NCBI GenBank assembly: GCA_017549745.1
Contig: JAFYUA010000066.1
Span: 1 to 7,321 of the forward strand
Origin: Clostridia bacterium
Lineage (GTDB): Bacteria > Bacillota > Clostridia > UMGS1810
Length of the DNA stretch: 7,321 nucleotides
Direction: 5' to 3'
Shown here one piece after another: positions 1 through 6,832 of this stretch. The position numbers and the translations under genes were made by a program. The notes beneath the pieces were generated by a model, which did no database searches, was not told the origin of the DNA, and saw only the letters and a list, made by a program, of their open reading frames with translations. The first letter of the stretch is position 1. Every line of letters starts with the position of its first letter.

Positions 1-106
1 CATATACAGACACCGTTTTAACTTCTACCTCTCCTCTTCTGAGAATATCAACAACCGCAAGAGCTTCAATTTCTTCAAATCCATCTGCAAGCATTACATA
101 TACCAT
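1..106 (-). CDS. DJ-1/PfpI family protein, N-terminal fragment (runs off the window)
   Basis: The first 35 codons of a gene cut by the left edge of the window. The peptide opens MVYVMLADGFEEIEALAVVD and continues to ...RRGEVEVKTVSVY. This is the first beta-strand, the 'GFEEIEA' turn and the first helix of the DJ-1/ThiJ/PfpI fold; the conserved acidic residue of that turn is present (E11, E12 and E14 are candidates). Family members include protein/nucleotide deglycase-type enzymes, chaperones and YajL-like proteins. The nucleophile-elbow cysteine would lie about 70 residues further on and is not visible, so catalytic competence cannot be judged. The ATG follows a clear AGGAGA ribosome site at 6-nt spacing, only 13 nt after the stop of the DUF2156 gene, so it is probably the next gene of the same transcript. 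The family call is secure; the exact subfamily is not. Confidence 0.85.
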   Translation of the reverse strand, partial: MVYVMLADGFEEIEALAVVDILRRGEVEVKTVSVY

Positions 107-119
107 ATAGATTCTCCTG

Positions 120-1013
120 TCATTTCAAAAATTCAATATTATATTTTTTTATCATTCTGCACGGATGATAAGATTCTTTGGCTTTTCTCAAACCCGGTAT
201 GCCAAGGTCTTCTTCCCTATTCACATATTGCAGATTTGAAAATTCATTTTGCAATGTCAACCTGTTAATAACGGGATATGCATCTCTGTAGTCATAAGAC
301 GCTTTTTCAATGTGAATCAGAGCACAATTATCTGTGAGCTTTTCTCCGAGCGACAAAGCAACAATTTTATCATCCACAATTATCAAGCTGCATATGAGAT
401 TGAGCAAATCGTATGCCTCAAAAGCTTTTTCAATGCTATGCATTTCGCTATTGTAAATTTTTTCATTATCTTTCGTTCTTTGTTTTATAACATCAGAGCA
501 AAACTCTATGCACTTATCATGCATGTCACTGTCATATCGTCTGTATTTAATATTATGATTTTTCACAAAACTATTATAGTTATTCTTTTTTGCATGATAT
601 TTTCTCCCGCTTAAGTCAATCAACTCTTTTGTGTTGTAAACATAGTCGAAGGAATTTCTTATTTCTTCATATCTTATATTATATTTTCCGCAATTCAATA
701 AAAATTGCAGATAATCCTCTGTTGCCAAATTGATTTTGGGGTATTTGTTAAAGTTTTGTTCAAAATAAGAAATCAAAAAATCTGTAGCTTCACAGCTATT
801 GCGATTTGCCCCATATGGCATAAAAGCTTCTGGTGAAATAGTGCCATGCATATCATAAATTGAATATATGATGTTGTTTTTTACGCAGTATTTAGTATTA
901 TAATAATGCTGCCATATATACATGCTTGCAACAGACGCTTCGGAGTTTTCGTAGTAAGAGTTTAATATAGTCTTAAATTCATCAAAATTTTGTTTCTTAA
1001 GTTCATCAAACAT
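120..1013 (-). CDS. DUF2156 protein (phosphatidylglycerol lysyltransferase C-terminal-like, GNAT fold)
   Basis: A 297-residue soluble protein with no signal peptide or membrane segment. It matches stand-alone DUF2156 proteins common in Clostridia, related to the cytosolic aminoacyl-transfer domain of MprF. Signature stretches, numbered from the chosen start, are a 'DLSGRKYHAKKNNYNSF' region near 133-149, 'IVALSLGEKL' near 217-226, 'IHIEKA' near 234-239, and a C-terminal block with VNREEDLGIPGLRKAK (264-279) followed by SYHPCRMIKKY (281-291). MprF moves lysine or alanine from tRNA to phosphatidylglycerol. Without the flippase domain, the substrate of this free-standing form is not established, so no reaction is assigned. 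An in-frame GTG at 1028 would add five residues. The ATG at 1013 is preferred because family proteins begin near 'MFDEL..' and a GGTG-type ribosome site lies about 8 nt upstream. It starts 15 nt after the radC stop. Its GC content is visibly low, about 20 to 40 percent in the lines I counted. Confidence 0.8.
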   Translation of the reverse strand: MFDELKKQNFDEFKTILNSYYENSEASVASMYIWQHYYNTKYCVKNNIIYSIYDMHGTISPEAFMPYGANRNSCEATDFLISYFEQNFNKYPKINLATEDYLQFLLNCGKYNIRYEEIRNSFDYVYNTKELIDLSGRKYHAKKNNYNSFVKNHNIKYRRYDSDMHDKCIEFCSDVIKQRTKDNEKIYNSEMHSIEKAFEAYDLLNLICSLIIVDDKIVALSLGEKLTDNCALIHIEKASYDYRDAYPVINRLTLQNEFSNLQYVNREEDLGIPGLRKAKESYHPCRMIKKYNIEFLK

Positions 1014-1028
1014 CGTAATTATCACCAC

Positions 1029-1853
1029 TTATTCTTCTATGTAACCTTTTTCAAACAAGCTGACATAACGGTCTCCACCGCATACAATATGGTCGATAAT
1101 TTCGATGTCAAACTGTTTCATTGCAGCAATAAGCTGATTTGTTGCCAAAATATCGTTGTTGGATGGTGCAGGGTTTCCGTTTGGGTGATTGTGCGATAAA
1201 ATCATGTGACAATCACTGTGTCTGAGTGCGTATTTCATCACATTACGCGGAGACAAAGCCGTCTTTGTTTCTATGCCTCTGCTTATTCTCTCTACTGCTT
1301 CGATCTTTCGTCTTCCGTTTATAAATACGAGTATTGCCTCCTCGACGATATGATTCTTAAAATATCTGCAACAAAATTCACCCACTGCTACTGCATTTGG
1401 TAAATACTCACCTGTGCAATCATTTGTGTCCAAAAACTTATTCAATTCGCGATGAATTCCAAGCATTGCAGCAGTTATTTCTCCAACTCCGTCAACTTCT
1501 TTCAAAATGTCGAAATCGGCTTTGAATACACCATCTATTGAACCAAAAGTATCTATCAACCTATGCGCCAGTTCGTTTGTGTCGCCCTGCGGTATAGAAT
1601 GAAACAAAATAAATTCTAAAATCTGATATTGTGTGAAGCCTTCAAACCCATATTTAATAAATCTATCACGAACTCGTTTTCTGTGACCTTTGTGCACTGA
1701 TGCTTTGGTTGGTACAGCTTTGACAGGTGTATCACAAGGAGCCTGCCAGTTTTCATCTATCGTTATATCGTCATCTACGCATTTGTCATAAGCCGAGAAA
1801 CCATCCTGGGCAGCGCACAGGATATTATCATCTTCCATTTTATCATAATACAT
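1029..1853 (-). CDS. radC: RadC family JAB/MPN-domain protein (UPF0758)
   Basis: 274 residues. After an unusual acidic N-terminal stretch (about 1-52) comes the UPF0758 N-terminal domain, beginning HKGHRKRVRDRF (54-65). It includes 'LEFILFHSIPQGDTNELAHRL' (79-99) and a helix-hairpin-helix-like segment, 'LKEVDGVGEITAAML' (117-131). The C-terminal JAB/MPN domain carries the complete metal-binding JAMM signature H-x-H-x7-S-x2-D as H221, H223, S231 and D234, followed by 'DHIVCGGDRYVSL' (254-266). JAMM domains are zinc metallohydrolase folds. The biochemical role of RadC is unsettled, and the old link to recombinational repair has not held up well. The ATG at 1853 lies 6 nt after the tlyA stop with only a weak GGA upstream. 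A second in-frame ATG at 1838 has no better ribosome site, so the longer start is kept. Nothing mobile surrounds it, although RadC-like genes are also frequent on mobile elements. Confidence 0.92.
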   Translation of the reverse strand: MYYDKMEDDNILCAAQDGFSAYDKCVDDDITIDENWQAPCDTPVKAVPTKASVHKGHRKRVRDRFIKYGFEGFTQYQILEFILFHSIPQGDTNELAHRLIDTFGSIDGVFKADFDILKEVDGVGEITAAMLGIHRELNKFLDTNDCTGEYLPNAVAVGEFCCRYFKNHIVEEAILVFINGRRKIEAVERISRGIETKTALSPRNVMKYALRHSDCHMILSHNHPNGNPAPSNNDILATNQLIAAMKQFDIEIIDHIVCGGDRYVSLFEKGYIEE

Positions 1854-1859
1854 ACTAAT

Positions 1860-2660
1860 TCAATCCATTTCGTGAGATTTATCCACAATGTTCTTTATAA
1901 TATTGCAAACTATTTTATTTTGCGCAGATTCGTTTTTGGATAGTAAAACTAAATATTCTATGTTGCCTTCAGGGCCCTTAATTGGTGAGAAATCAAGTTT
2001 GTCCACCGAGAAGCCAAGCTGAAAAGCAAAATCAATTGTTTCAGATATGACTTTAAAATGAATATCAGGGTCACGAACAACACCTTTTTTGCCAACCTCT
2101 TCTCTGCCGGCTTCAAACTGTGGTTTTATAAGAGCCATCAGCGAACCGCCATATTTGAGCAGTTCATATGCTACAGGAAGAACAAGCTTCAAAGAAATAA
2201 AAGCCACATCAATAGAAATAAAATCGATTTCGTCTTCTATTTTATCAAAATCAATATATCTTATATTCGTTCTTTCCATGTTTATGACGCGGGAGTCATT
2301 TCGCAGCTTCCATGCAAGCTGACCATATCCAACATCTACTGCATATACCTTGCGCGCGTTATTTTGAAGCATACAGTCGGTAAAACCACCCGTGGATGCG
2401 CCAATATCCATGCATGTGCAGTCAGAAAGTTCAATTTCAAACACTTTGATGGCCTTGTCCAGTTTCAAACCACCACGGCTCACAAACGGAAGCTTTTGAC
2501 CTCTGATTTCGATAGCGTCGCCATCTTTGATTTTGTCTCCTGCTTTCAAAACTTTTTGATTGTTAACATATACTGAGCCTGCCATGATTAAAGCTTTAGC
2601 CTTTTCTCTGCTTTCAACCAAGCCTTTGTTAACCATCTCAACATCTATTCTGTTATTCAT
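1860..2660 (-). CDS. tlyA: TlyA family rRNA (cytidine-2'-O)-methyltransferase
   Basis: An S-adenosylmethionine-dependent methyltransferase. In Mycobacterium, TlyA 2'-O-methylates cytidines of 16S and 23S rRNA; many relatives are labelled hemolysin, and in Bacillus the orthologue is yqxC. Numbering includes the extra TTG-coded first residue. An S4 RNA-binding domain spans about 4-60. The linker 'PFVSRGGLKL' follows at 59-68. The SAM-binding motif is DIGASTGGFTDCML (86-99), with acidic strand end YAVDVGYGQL (107-116). The K-D-K-E catalytic tetrad falls at K67, D152, K180 (in 'LIKPQFE') and E236 (in 'GPEGNIEYL'), two residues short of the mycobacterial positions. Length is normal for the family. 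ATG 2660 overlaps the dxs stop by 8 nt. A TTG at 2663 is directly upstream and sits at a more usual distance (8 nt rather than 11) from the AAGGGA ribosome site, so the start is uncertain by one codon. The overlap suggests translational coupling to dxs. Confidence 0.94.
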   Translation of the reverse strand: MNNRIDVEMVNKGLVESREKAKALIMAGSVYVNNQKVLKAGDKIKDGDAIEIRGQKLPFVSRGGLKLDKAIKVFEIELSDCTCMDIGASTGGFTDCMLQNNARKVYAVDVGYGQLAWKLRNDSRVINMERTNIRYIDFDKIEDEIDFISIDVAFISLKLVLPVAYELLKYGGSLMALIKPQFEAGREEVGKKGVVRDPDIHFKVISETIDFAFQLGFSVDKLDFSPIKGPEGNIEYLVLLSKNESAQNKIVCNIIKNIVDKSHEMD

Positions 2661-4500
2661 CAATCTTCAATTCCCTTATTATCTTTTTGTAAATATCTTG
2701 TGCATCTAATCCATGCTTATCAAACAATTGTGCCTGACTTCCCTGCTCTACAAACACATCATCAAACCCACAGTGAATAAATTTTGAACGGGTATCCCGA
2801 GAAAAACAAGAGGCGATATACTCCCCTGCCCCAGCAGTTATCACATTGTCTTCTACAGTGACGGCAAGCGTGCATTGCTTAACAAAATCACCAATTCCTT
2901 CTGCATCAAAAGGTTTGATGCAGCGAGCGTTTATATGAGTTGTCTTTACACCTTTAGCGGCAAGAAGCTCGCAAACTCTTATGCAACAATCTGTCATTCT
3001 GCCAACAGATATTACGACAACATCTACTCCATCAGATGACACAACTTCTGATTTGCCACCGATAAATGGAGTGCAATTTCTGTCTGTCGCAATTGCCTTT
3101 GGATATCTTATTACCACAGGCCCTTTGCACACATCTATAGCATAGTCGAGCATCTGTTTTAGTTCATTGCAGCACGAAGGTGCCAACACCGTCATTTGGG
3201 GCATGTGCAGAAGATAGGAAAAATCAAAAAGACCCTGATGGGTTTCTCCGTCTTCTCCGACTACGCCAGCTCTATCGATAGCAAATACAACATGAAGATT
3301 TTGCATGCACACATCATGCAGCAATTGGTCATAACTGCGTTGCAAGAATGTTGAGTACACCGCAAAAACAGGAATCATTCCTCTGCTTGCAAATCCCGCA
3401 GCTAAAGTTACTGCATGTTGCTCAGCTATACCAACATCAAAAAAGCGCGTGCTAACTTCTTTTGCAAACTTATCGAGCCCGCACCCGTCAGCCATTGCAG
3501 CCGTTATGGCAACAATGTCATGGTTTTCTTTGGCTTTTGAAAGCAAATAATCACCAAAAATCCGGGTGTATGCTATCCCGGATAGTTTTTCTTTGTTCTT
3601 TGCTGATACGCCATGATACAAATCAGGATTTTTTTCGGCTGGTTCATAGCCGCGCCCTTTTTGAGTGAGAGTGTGAATTATAACAGGTCCGTCTATATTT
3701 TTCGCTTTTTCAAGAGCTACCGTCAATTCGTCAATATCGTGTCCGTCTATTATACCGATATATTTAATGCCAAGCTCTTCAAACATCGGAGCGGCAACTG
3801 TAGCAAAGGTTATAGCTCTTTTTATGGTTTTGATGCCCTTGGTAATCGTTCTGCCAAAAGAGCCGCATTTGCCAAGCAACCCTTGCATTTTACTTTTGGC
3901 ATTGAGATATTTTTTGTTGGTTCTGAGCATTGTCAAATGTGCAGACAAGCCGCCAACATTGTGATTGATAGACATTTCATTATCGTTTAATATAATGATA
4001 ACCTTTGTCTTGTTGGCACCAACATCGTTTAATGCCTCAAAAGCCATGCCGCCACCCAATGCGCCATCACCAATAAAGGCAATGACATTGTAATCTTCGT
4101 TTTGCAAATCTCTTGCTCTTGCAATTCCGATTGCAGCAGAGATTGATGTGCTTGAATGACCCGTGTTGAAAGAGTCATATTCACTTTCTGCAGTTTTGGG
4201 AAATCCCGAAAGACCGCCAAATTTGCGCAAGGTGGCAAACTCACGGTGCCTGCCACTGAGGATTTTATGAACATAGCTTTGATGACCAACATCAAAAATA
4301 ATCTTATCTTCAGGGAAATCAAAAACCTTATGCATCGCAAGCGTCAATTCTACAACACCCAGATTGGATGCCAGATGACCTCCCGTTGTTAACACATTTT
4401 CAACAAGAAAATCTCTGATGCATTGGCATAGCTCAACACTGTTAGCACTATTTAATGTTTTAATATTATTTTTATCGATAATTTTATCAATCGAATTCAT
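2653..4500 (-). CDS. dxs: 1-deoxy-D-xylulose-5-phosphate synthase
   Basis: A thiamine-diphosphate enzyme that condenses pyruvate with glyceraldehyde 3-phosphate to 1-deoxyxylulose 5-phosphate. This is the entry step of the MEP isoprenoid pathway and also supplies thiamine and pyridoxal synthesis in many bacteria; it is cytosolic. The 615 residues are full length. Visible motifs are TTGGHLASNLGVVELT (38-53) with H42, 'DVGHQSYVHKILSGR' (70-84), 'FNTGHSSTSISAA' (111-123), and the ThDP/metal motif GDG (144-146) ending in N172-D173-N174. 'FFDVGIAEQHAV' (353-364) carries the catalytic Glu E360. 'YDQLLHD' (390-396), 'DRAGVVGEDGETHQG' (409-423) with H421, and a transketolase C-terminal domain from about 485 complete the set. 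One oddity is 'GALGGGMAFEALND' after GDG, where Thr or Ser is usual at residue 149. The start ATG has an AAGGA ribosome site at 9 nt. A 53-nt gap after ispA holds a promoter candidate; the 3' end overlaps tlyA. Confidence 0.98.
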   Translation of the reverse strand: MNSIDKIIDKNNIKTLNSANSVELCQCIRDFLVENVLTTGGHLASNLGVVELTLAMHKVFDFPEDKIIFDVGHQSYVHKILSGRHREFATLRKFGGLSGFPKTAESEYDSFNTGHSSTSISAAIGIARARDLQNEDYNVIAFIGDGALGGGMAFEALNDVGANKTKVIIILNDNEMSINHNVGGLSAHLTMLRTNKKYLNAKSKMQGLLGKCGSFGRTITKGIKTIKRAITFATVAAPMFEELGIKYIGIIDGHDIDELTVALEKAKNIDGPVIIHTLTQKGRGYEPAEKNPDLYHGVSAKNKEKLSGIAYTRIFGDYLLSKAKENHDIVAITAAMADGCGLDKFAKEVSTRFFDVGIAEQHAVTLAAGFASRGMIPVFAVYSTFLQRSYDQLLHDVCMQNLHVVFAIDRAGVVGEDGETHQGLFDFSYLLHMPQMTVLAPSCCNELKQMLDYAIDVCKGPVVIRYPKAIATDRNCTPFIGGKSEVVSSDGVDVVVISVGRMTDCCIRVCELLAAKGVKTTHINARCIKPFDAEGIGDFVKQCTLAVTVEDNVITAGAGEYIASCFSRDTRSKFIHCGFDDVFVEQGSQAQLFDKHGLDAQDIYKKIIRELKIDE

Positions 4501-4524
4501 AAATACTATTCCTTTGTATGATTT

Positions 4525-4561
4525 GCTTTTTATTATATGCTATGCACCTGTTATCAATCAA
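4525..4561 (-). promoter_or_regulatory. Candidate sigma-70/SigA promoter for dxs-tlyA-radC
   Basis: On the minus strand a perfect TATAAT (-10) occupies 4537-4532. It is preceded at an 18-nt spacing by TTGATT (-35, four of six matches to TTGACA) at 4561-4556, which lies over the last codons of ispA. A start near 4525 would give a leader of about 25 nt carrying the AAGGA ribosome site of dxs. The gap is the largest between genes inside the cluster. This is a motif reading only: AT-rich DNA yields chance matches, but a perfect -10 in the one roomy intergenic gap is suggestive. Confidence 0.45.
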
Positions 4562-5396
4562 AAAGAAAAGAATGAAGTTGGCTCAAAAATTCACTGTTTT
4601 CATATTTTTTAAGAATATTTGCAGACGAGGAGGCGTGAGTTTCAAGCATTTCCTTTGCCTTTGAAGCCCCCAAAAAGTTGACGAAATTGGGAGAATCACC
4701 GCATTCTGCACTATCTTCATCAATATCTTCAAAATCATCTCTGACCTGAAATGCCAAGCCAAGATGATATGCAAACTCATTCATATCTCCCATAATTTTT
4801 TCATCGCAATTGGCAATACAAGCACCTGTCAGAATCGAAGCTCTTATCAAAGCCATTGTTTTTAGCTCTATTAGTTTGGTCAAAAGCTTCAAGTCGCATT
4901 CATTTGTGGCAGCAACATTCAAATCGATTACCTGTCCATCAATCATGCCTTGGGCACCTGCAGCAGAAGCTATGCAAAACAACGCTTCGACAGTAGAGGC
5001 ATCCTCGCAGCTTTCGGATATTAATTCATATGCAGCATTAAGCAGAGCATCACCGCACAAAATGCCCATAGCTTCACCATATTTTTTGTGACAGCTGGGC
5101 ATTCCTCTCCTCATATCGGAGTTATCCATTGCTGGCAGGTCATCATGAACAAGTGAATATGCATGTATCATTTCGATTGCAGCAGCAAAAGGCAAAGCTC
5201 TGGCTACCGAGCCACCAAGCATCTGACAAATTTCGATGCACAAAATTGAGCGGAGTCTCTTCCCGCCATTGAGCACTGAATATTTCATAGCTTCAGCAAG
5301 TTCGGGTGATACTTCGCCATATTTGGAATCAAGATGAATCGTAATATAATTGTCAATCAACTCTATTTTTTTTGAATATGCTTCTTTAAAATTCAT
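4554..5396 (-). CDS. ispA: Polyprenyl synthetase, farnesyl-diphosphate synthase type (short-chain)
   Basis: A 280-residue all-alpha trans-prenyltransferase. It is expected to join isopentenyl diphosphate to dimethylallyl or geranyl diphosphate, giving farnesyl diphosphate for undecaprenyl and quinone precursors. 'NGGKRLRS' (43-50) binds isopentenyl diphosphate. The first Asp-rich motif is DDLPAMD (85-91) followed by R96-R97. Its two-residue insertion, with Y80 five residues ahead, is the pattern of bacterial farnesyl synthases. K179-T180 and Q217 are present, and the second Asp-rich motif is DDFED (220-224). The segment after it is odd: about nine residues shorter than in E. coli IspA as I recall that sequence, and lacking the usual 'GK..G.D...K.T' lysines ('DSAECGDSPNFVNFLG' instead). 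The ATG at 5396 is chosen over an upstream in-frame ATG at 5432 because it has GGAG at 7 nt and lies 1 nt after the xseB stop; the longer form would run 35 nt into xseB. Product chain length remains an inference. Confidence 0.94.
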   Translation of the reverse strand: MNFKEAYSKKIELIDNYITIHLDSKYGEVSPELAEAMKYSVLNGGKRLRSILCIEICQMLGGSVARALPFAAAIEMIHAYSLVHDDLPAMDNSDMRRGMPSCHKKYGEAMGILCGDALLNAAYELISESCEDASTVEALFCIASAAGAQGMIDGQVIDLNVAATNECDLKLLTKLIELKTMALIRASILTGACIANCDEKIMGDMNEFAYHLGLAFQVRDDFEDIDEDSAECGDSPNFVNFLGASKAKEMLETHASSSANILKKYENSEFLSQLHSFLFD

Positions 5397-5397
5397 A

Positions 5398-5631
5398 TCA
5401 GTTCTCCATGATGACATCGGAAACGATATCACTTTCTTCGAAATTTTCGTTTTTGATAATCTCTATCTTTTGTTTTGCTAAGCTGAGCCGTTGTCTGCAT
5501 TGTTCAGAAAGCCGCACTCCTTGTTCATACAGAGCAATACTTTCTTCAAGGGTGATATTGCCCTCTTCTAAAATTTTTACGGTTTCTTCAAGTTTGCCAA
5601 GAATACTTTCAAAACTCATGTTATCACTCAT
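5398..5631 (-). CDS. xseB: Exodeoxyribonuclease VII small subunit
   Basis: 77 residues, the usual size for XseB. It begins MSDNMSFESILGKLEETVKI (1-20) and continues with the family signature 'LEEGNITLEESIALYEQGVRL' (21-41). This is two helices that pack against the coiled-coil arm of XseA, followed by an acidic tail. The small subunit has no active site. Several copies bind each XseA to form exonuclease VII, which degrades single-stranded DNA from both ends into short oligonucleotides. The start at 5631 is chosen because a strong GGAGG lies 7 nt upstream; the in-frame ATG at 5619 is less well placed. The start overlaps the xseA stop by 8 nt, which fits translational coupling of the two subunits. 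The stop is 1 nt before ispA. Longer upstream in-frame starts would run into xseA and add unrelated sequence. Confidence 0.96.
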   Translation of the reverse strand: MSDNMSFESILGKLEETVKILEEGNITLEESIALYEQGVRLSEQCRQRLSLAKQKIEIIKNENFEESDIVSDVIMEN

Positions 5632-6820
5632 ACTTAATCCTCCGTATTGCACAATTTGCACTGCCTCCATGAAAAATGAGATTGAATTCATCATCAGTGT
5701 GCATTGCAAAAAAATCAACCACTCTGCCATCGGGCATAGTGGCAACACTATAGCCGCGCTTCATTACCGAAAATGGATTGAGCGTAGAAAGAAGAGTGTC
5801 CGCTTCGTTCAAATTAAATTCTGCTTTTAAAACAGCAGTTTCAACTATACTTTTGCAAGATGAAATTAAATTTTCGTTGCAAAGCATGAAATTGTCAATC
5901 ATAGAATTCAGCTTGGAATATATATATTCACTTCCGAATTTTTCTAAATTCATCTCAAGCAAATTGATTTTAGAATGAATTATGTGATTTAGTCTGTCAT
6001 TACATTGTTTGGTATAAGAAACAAGCTGGGCCGAAGATGGCACAGCAACCTCGGCTGCAGCAGATGGCGTAGGCGCTCTGAAATCTGCAACAAAATCACT
6101 GATAGTATAGTCAGTTTCGTGGCCGACTCCGGATATCACAGGTATATTGCATTCAAAAATTGCTCTGGCGGTTTTTTCCTCGTTGAATGCCCAAAGGTCT
6201 TCAATGCTGCCTCCGCCACGAGCCAGAATGATGACATCGCAAGCATTATTTTGAGAAAAATATCTGAGGCCATCACATATAGTATCTGCTGCACCTATTC
6301 CCTGAACTTTGGCAGGATATACAACGATATCGCAAATTGTGTATCGTCTTTTTAAAACATTAAGAATATCCCTGAGAGCTGCTCCTGATATTGAAGACAC
6401 AACACCGACTTTTTGAGGAAAGCGCGGAAGAGGTTTTTTGTATTGGTTGTCAAAAAGGCCTTCGTGCTGCAGCTTTTCTTTGAGCTGTTCATACGCTGCA
6501 TAAAGCTCACCTTTGCCATCAGGTATCATAGAATCTATATAGAGCTGGTATGCTCCTCCGGCCTCATACACGCTGATTTTACCAAAGGCAATAACCTTCA
6601 TGCCGTCTCTTGGCTCAAAGTTCAATCGCGAGGCACTCGCTTTGAACATTACCGCCTTCAAAGTAGAGCTTTCATCTTTGAGGGTAATGTACATATGACC
6701 ACTATAGTGGCGCTTATAGTTGGAGATTTCTCCTTTAATCCACAAATCCGACAAGTGCTTATTCTGATCTATGTATCTTTTGATATAATTATTTACTTGT
6801 GAGACTGAAACCACAGGCAT
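5624..6820 (-). CDS. xseA: Exodeoxyribonuclease VII large subunit
   Basis: The catalytic subunit of exonuclease VII, cytosolic, acting on single-stranded DNA in mismatch repair and clean-up. The 398 residues match the short form seen in Clostridia (E. coli is about 456). An N-terminal OB-fold spans about 1-100, with 'LWIKGEISNYKRHYSGHMYI' at 26-45. The catalytic domain has 'PQKVGVVSSISGAALRDIL' (135-153), 'ILARGGGSIEDLWAFNEE' (198-215) and 'GVGHETDYTISDFVADFRAP' (231-250) followed by TPSAAAE (251-257). A helical arm of about 265-345, which carries XseB in known structures, is shorter than in E. coli. The C-terminal cap reads 'LNPFSVMKRGYSV' (347-359) plus 'HGGSANCAIRRI'. The ATG lies 12 nt after the nusB stop behind a GGGG-type site at about 6 nt. 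In Bacillus subtilis folD separates nusB and xseA; here they are adjacent. Confidence 0.97.
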   Translation of the reverse strand: MPVVSVSQVNNYIKRYIDQNKHLSDLWIKGEISNYKRHYSGHMYITLKDESSTLKAVMFKASASRLNFEPRDGMKVIAFGKISVYEAGGAYQLYIDSMIPDGKGELYAAYEQLKEKLQHEGLFDNQYKKPLPRFPQKVGVVSSISGAALRDILNVLKRRYTICDIVVYPAKVQGIGAADTICDGLRYFSQNNACDVIILARGGGSIEDLWAFNEEKTARAIFECNIPVISGVGHETDYTISDFVADFRAPTPSAAAEVAVPSSAQLVSYTKQCNDRLNHIIHSKINLLEMNLEKFGSEYIYSKLNSMIDNFMLCNENLISSCKSIVETAVLKAEFNLNEADTLLSTLNPFSVMKRGYSVATMPDGRVVDFFAMHTDDEFNLIFHGGSANCAIRRIKYE

Positions 6821-6832
6821 AATTAACCCCCA

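Noticed and set aside
249..614. 121-codon open frame on the plus strand opposite the DUF2156 gene
   Set aside because: Composition is hydrophobic and random-looking and it is fully antisense to a conserved gene; treated as a shadow.
2058..2576. 172-codon open frame on the plus strand opposite tlyA
   Set aside because: It lies wholly antisense to an unmistakable tlyA, has no ribosome site I can see and resembles no family. AT-rich coding strands often leave long open antisense frames.
4029..4340. 103-codon open frame on the minus strand in another frame within dxs
   Set aside because: dxs is intact from end to end in its own frame with all motifs, so there is no frameshift to explain this frame.
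5397..5432. Longer ispA start 12 codons upstream
   Set aside because: It would overlap xseB by 35 nt and has no good ribosome site, whereas the ATG at 5396 has GGAG at 7 nt and matches the usual N-terminus.
5632..5748. Longer in-frame xseB starts inside xseA
   Set aside because: The added residues do not look like XseB, and the conserved small-subunit sequence begins just after the ATG at 5631, which has a GGAGG site.
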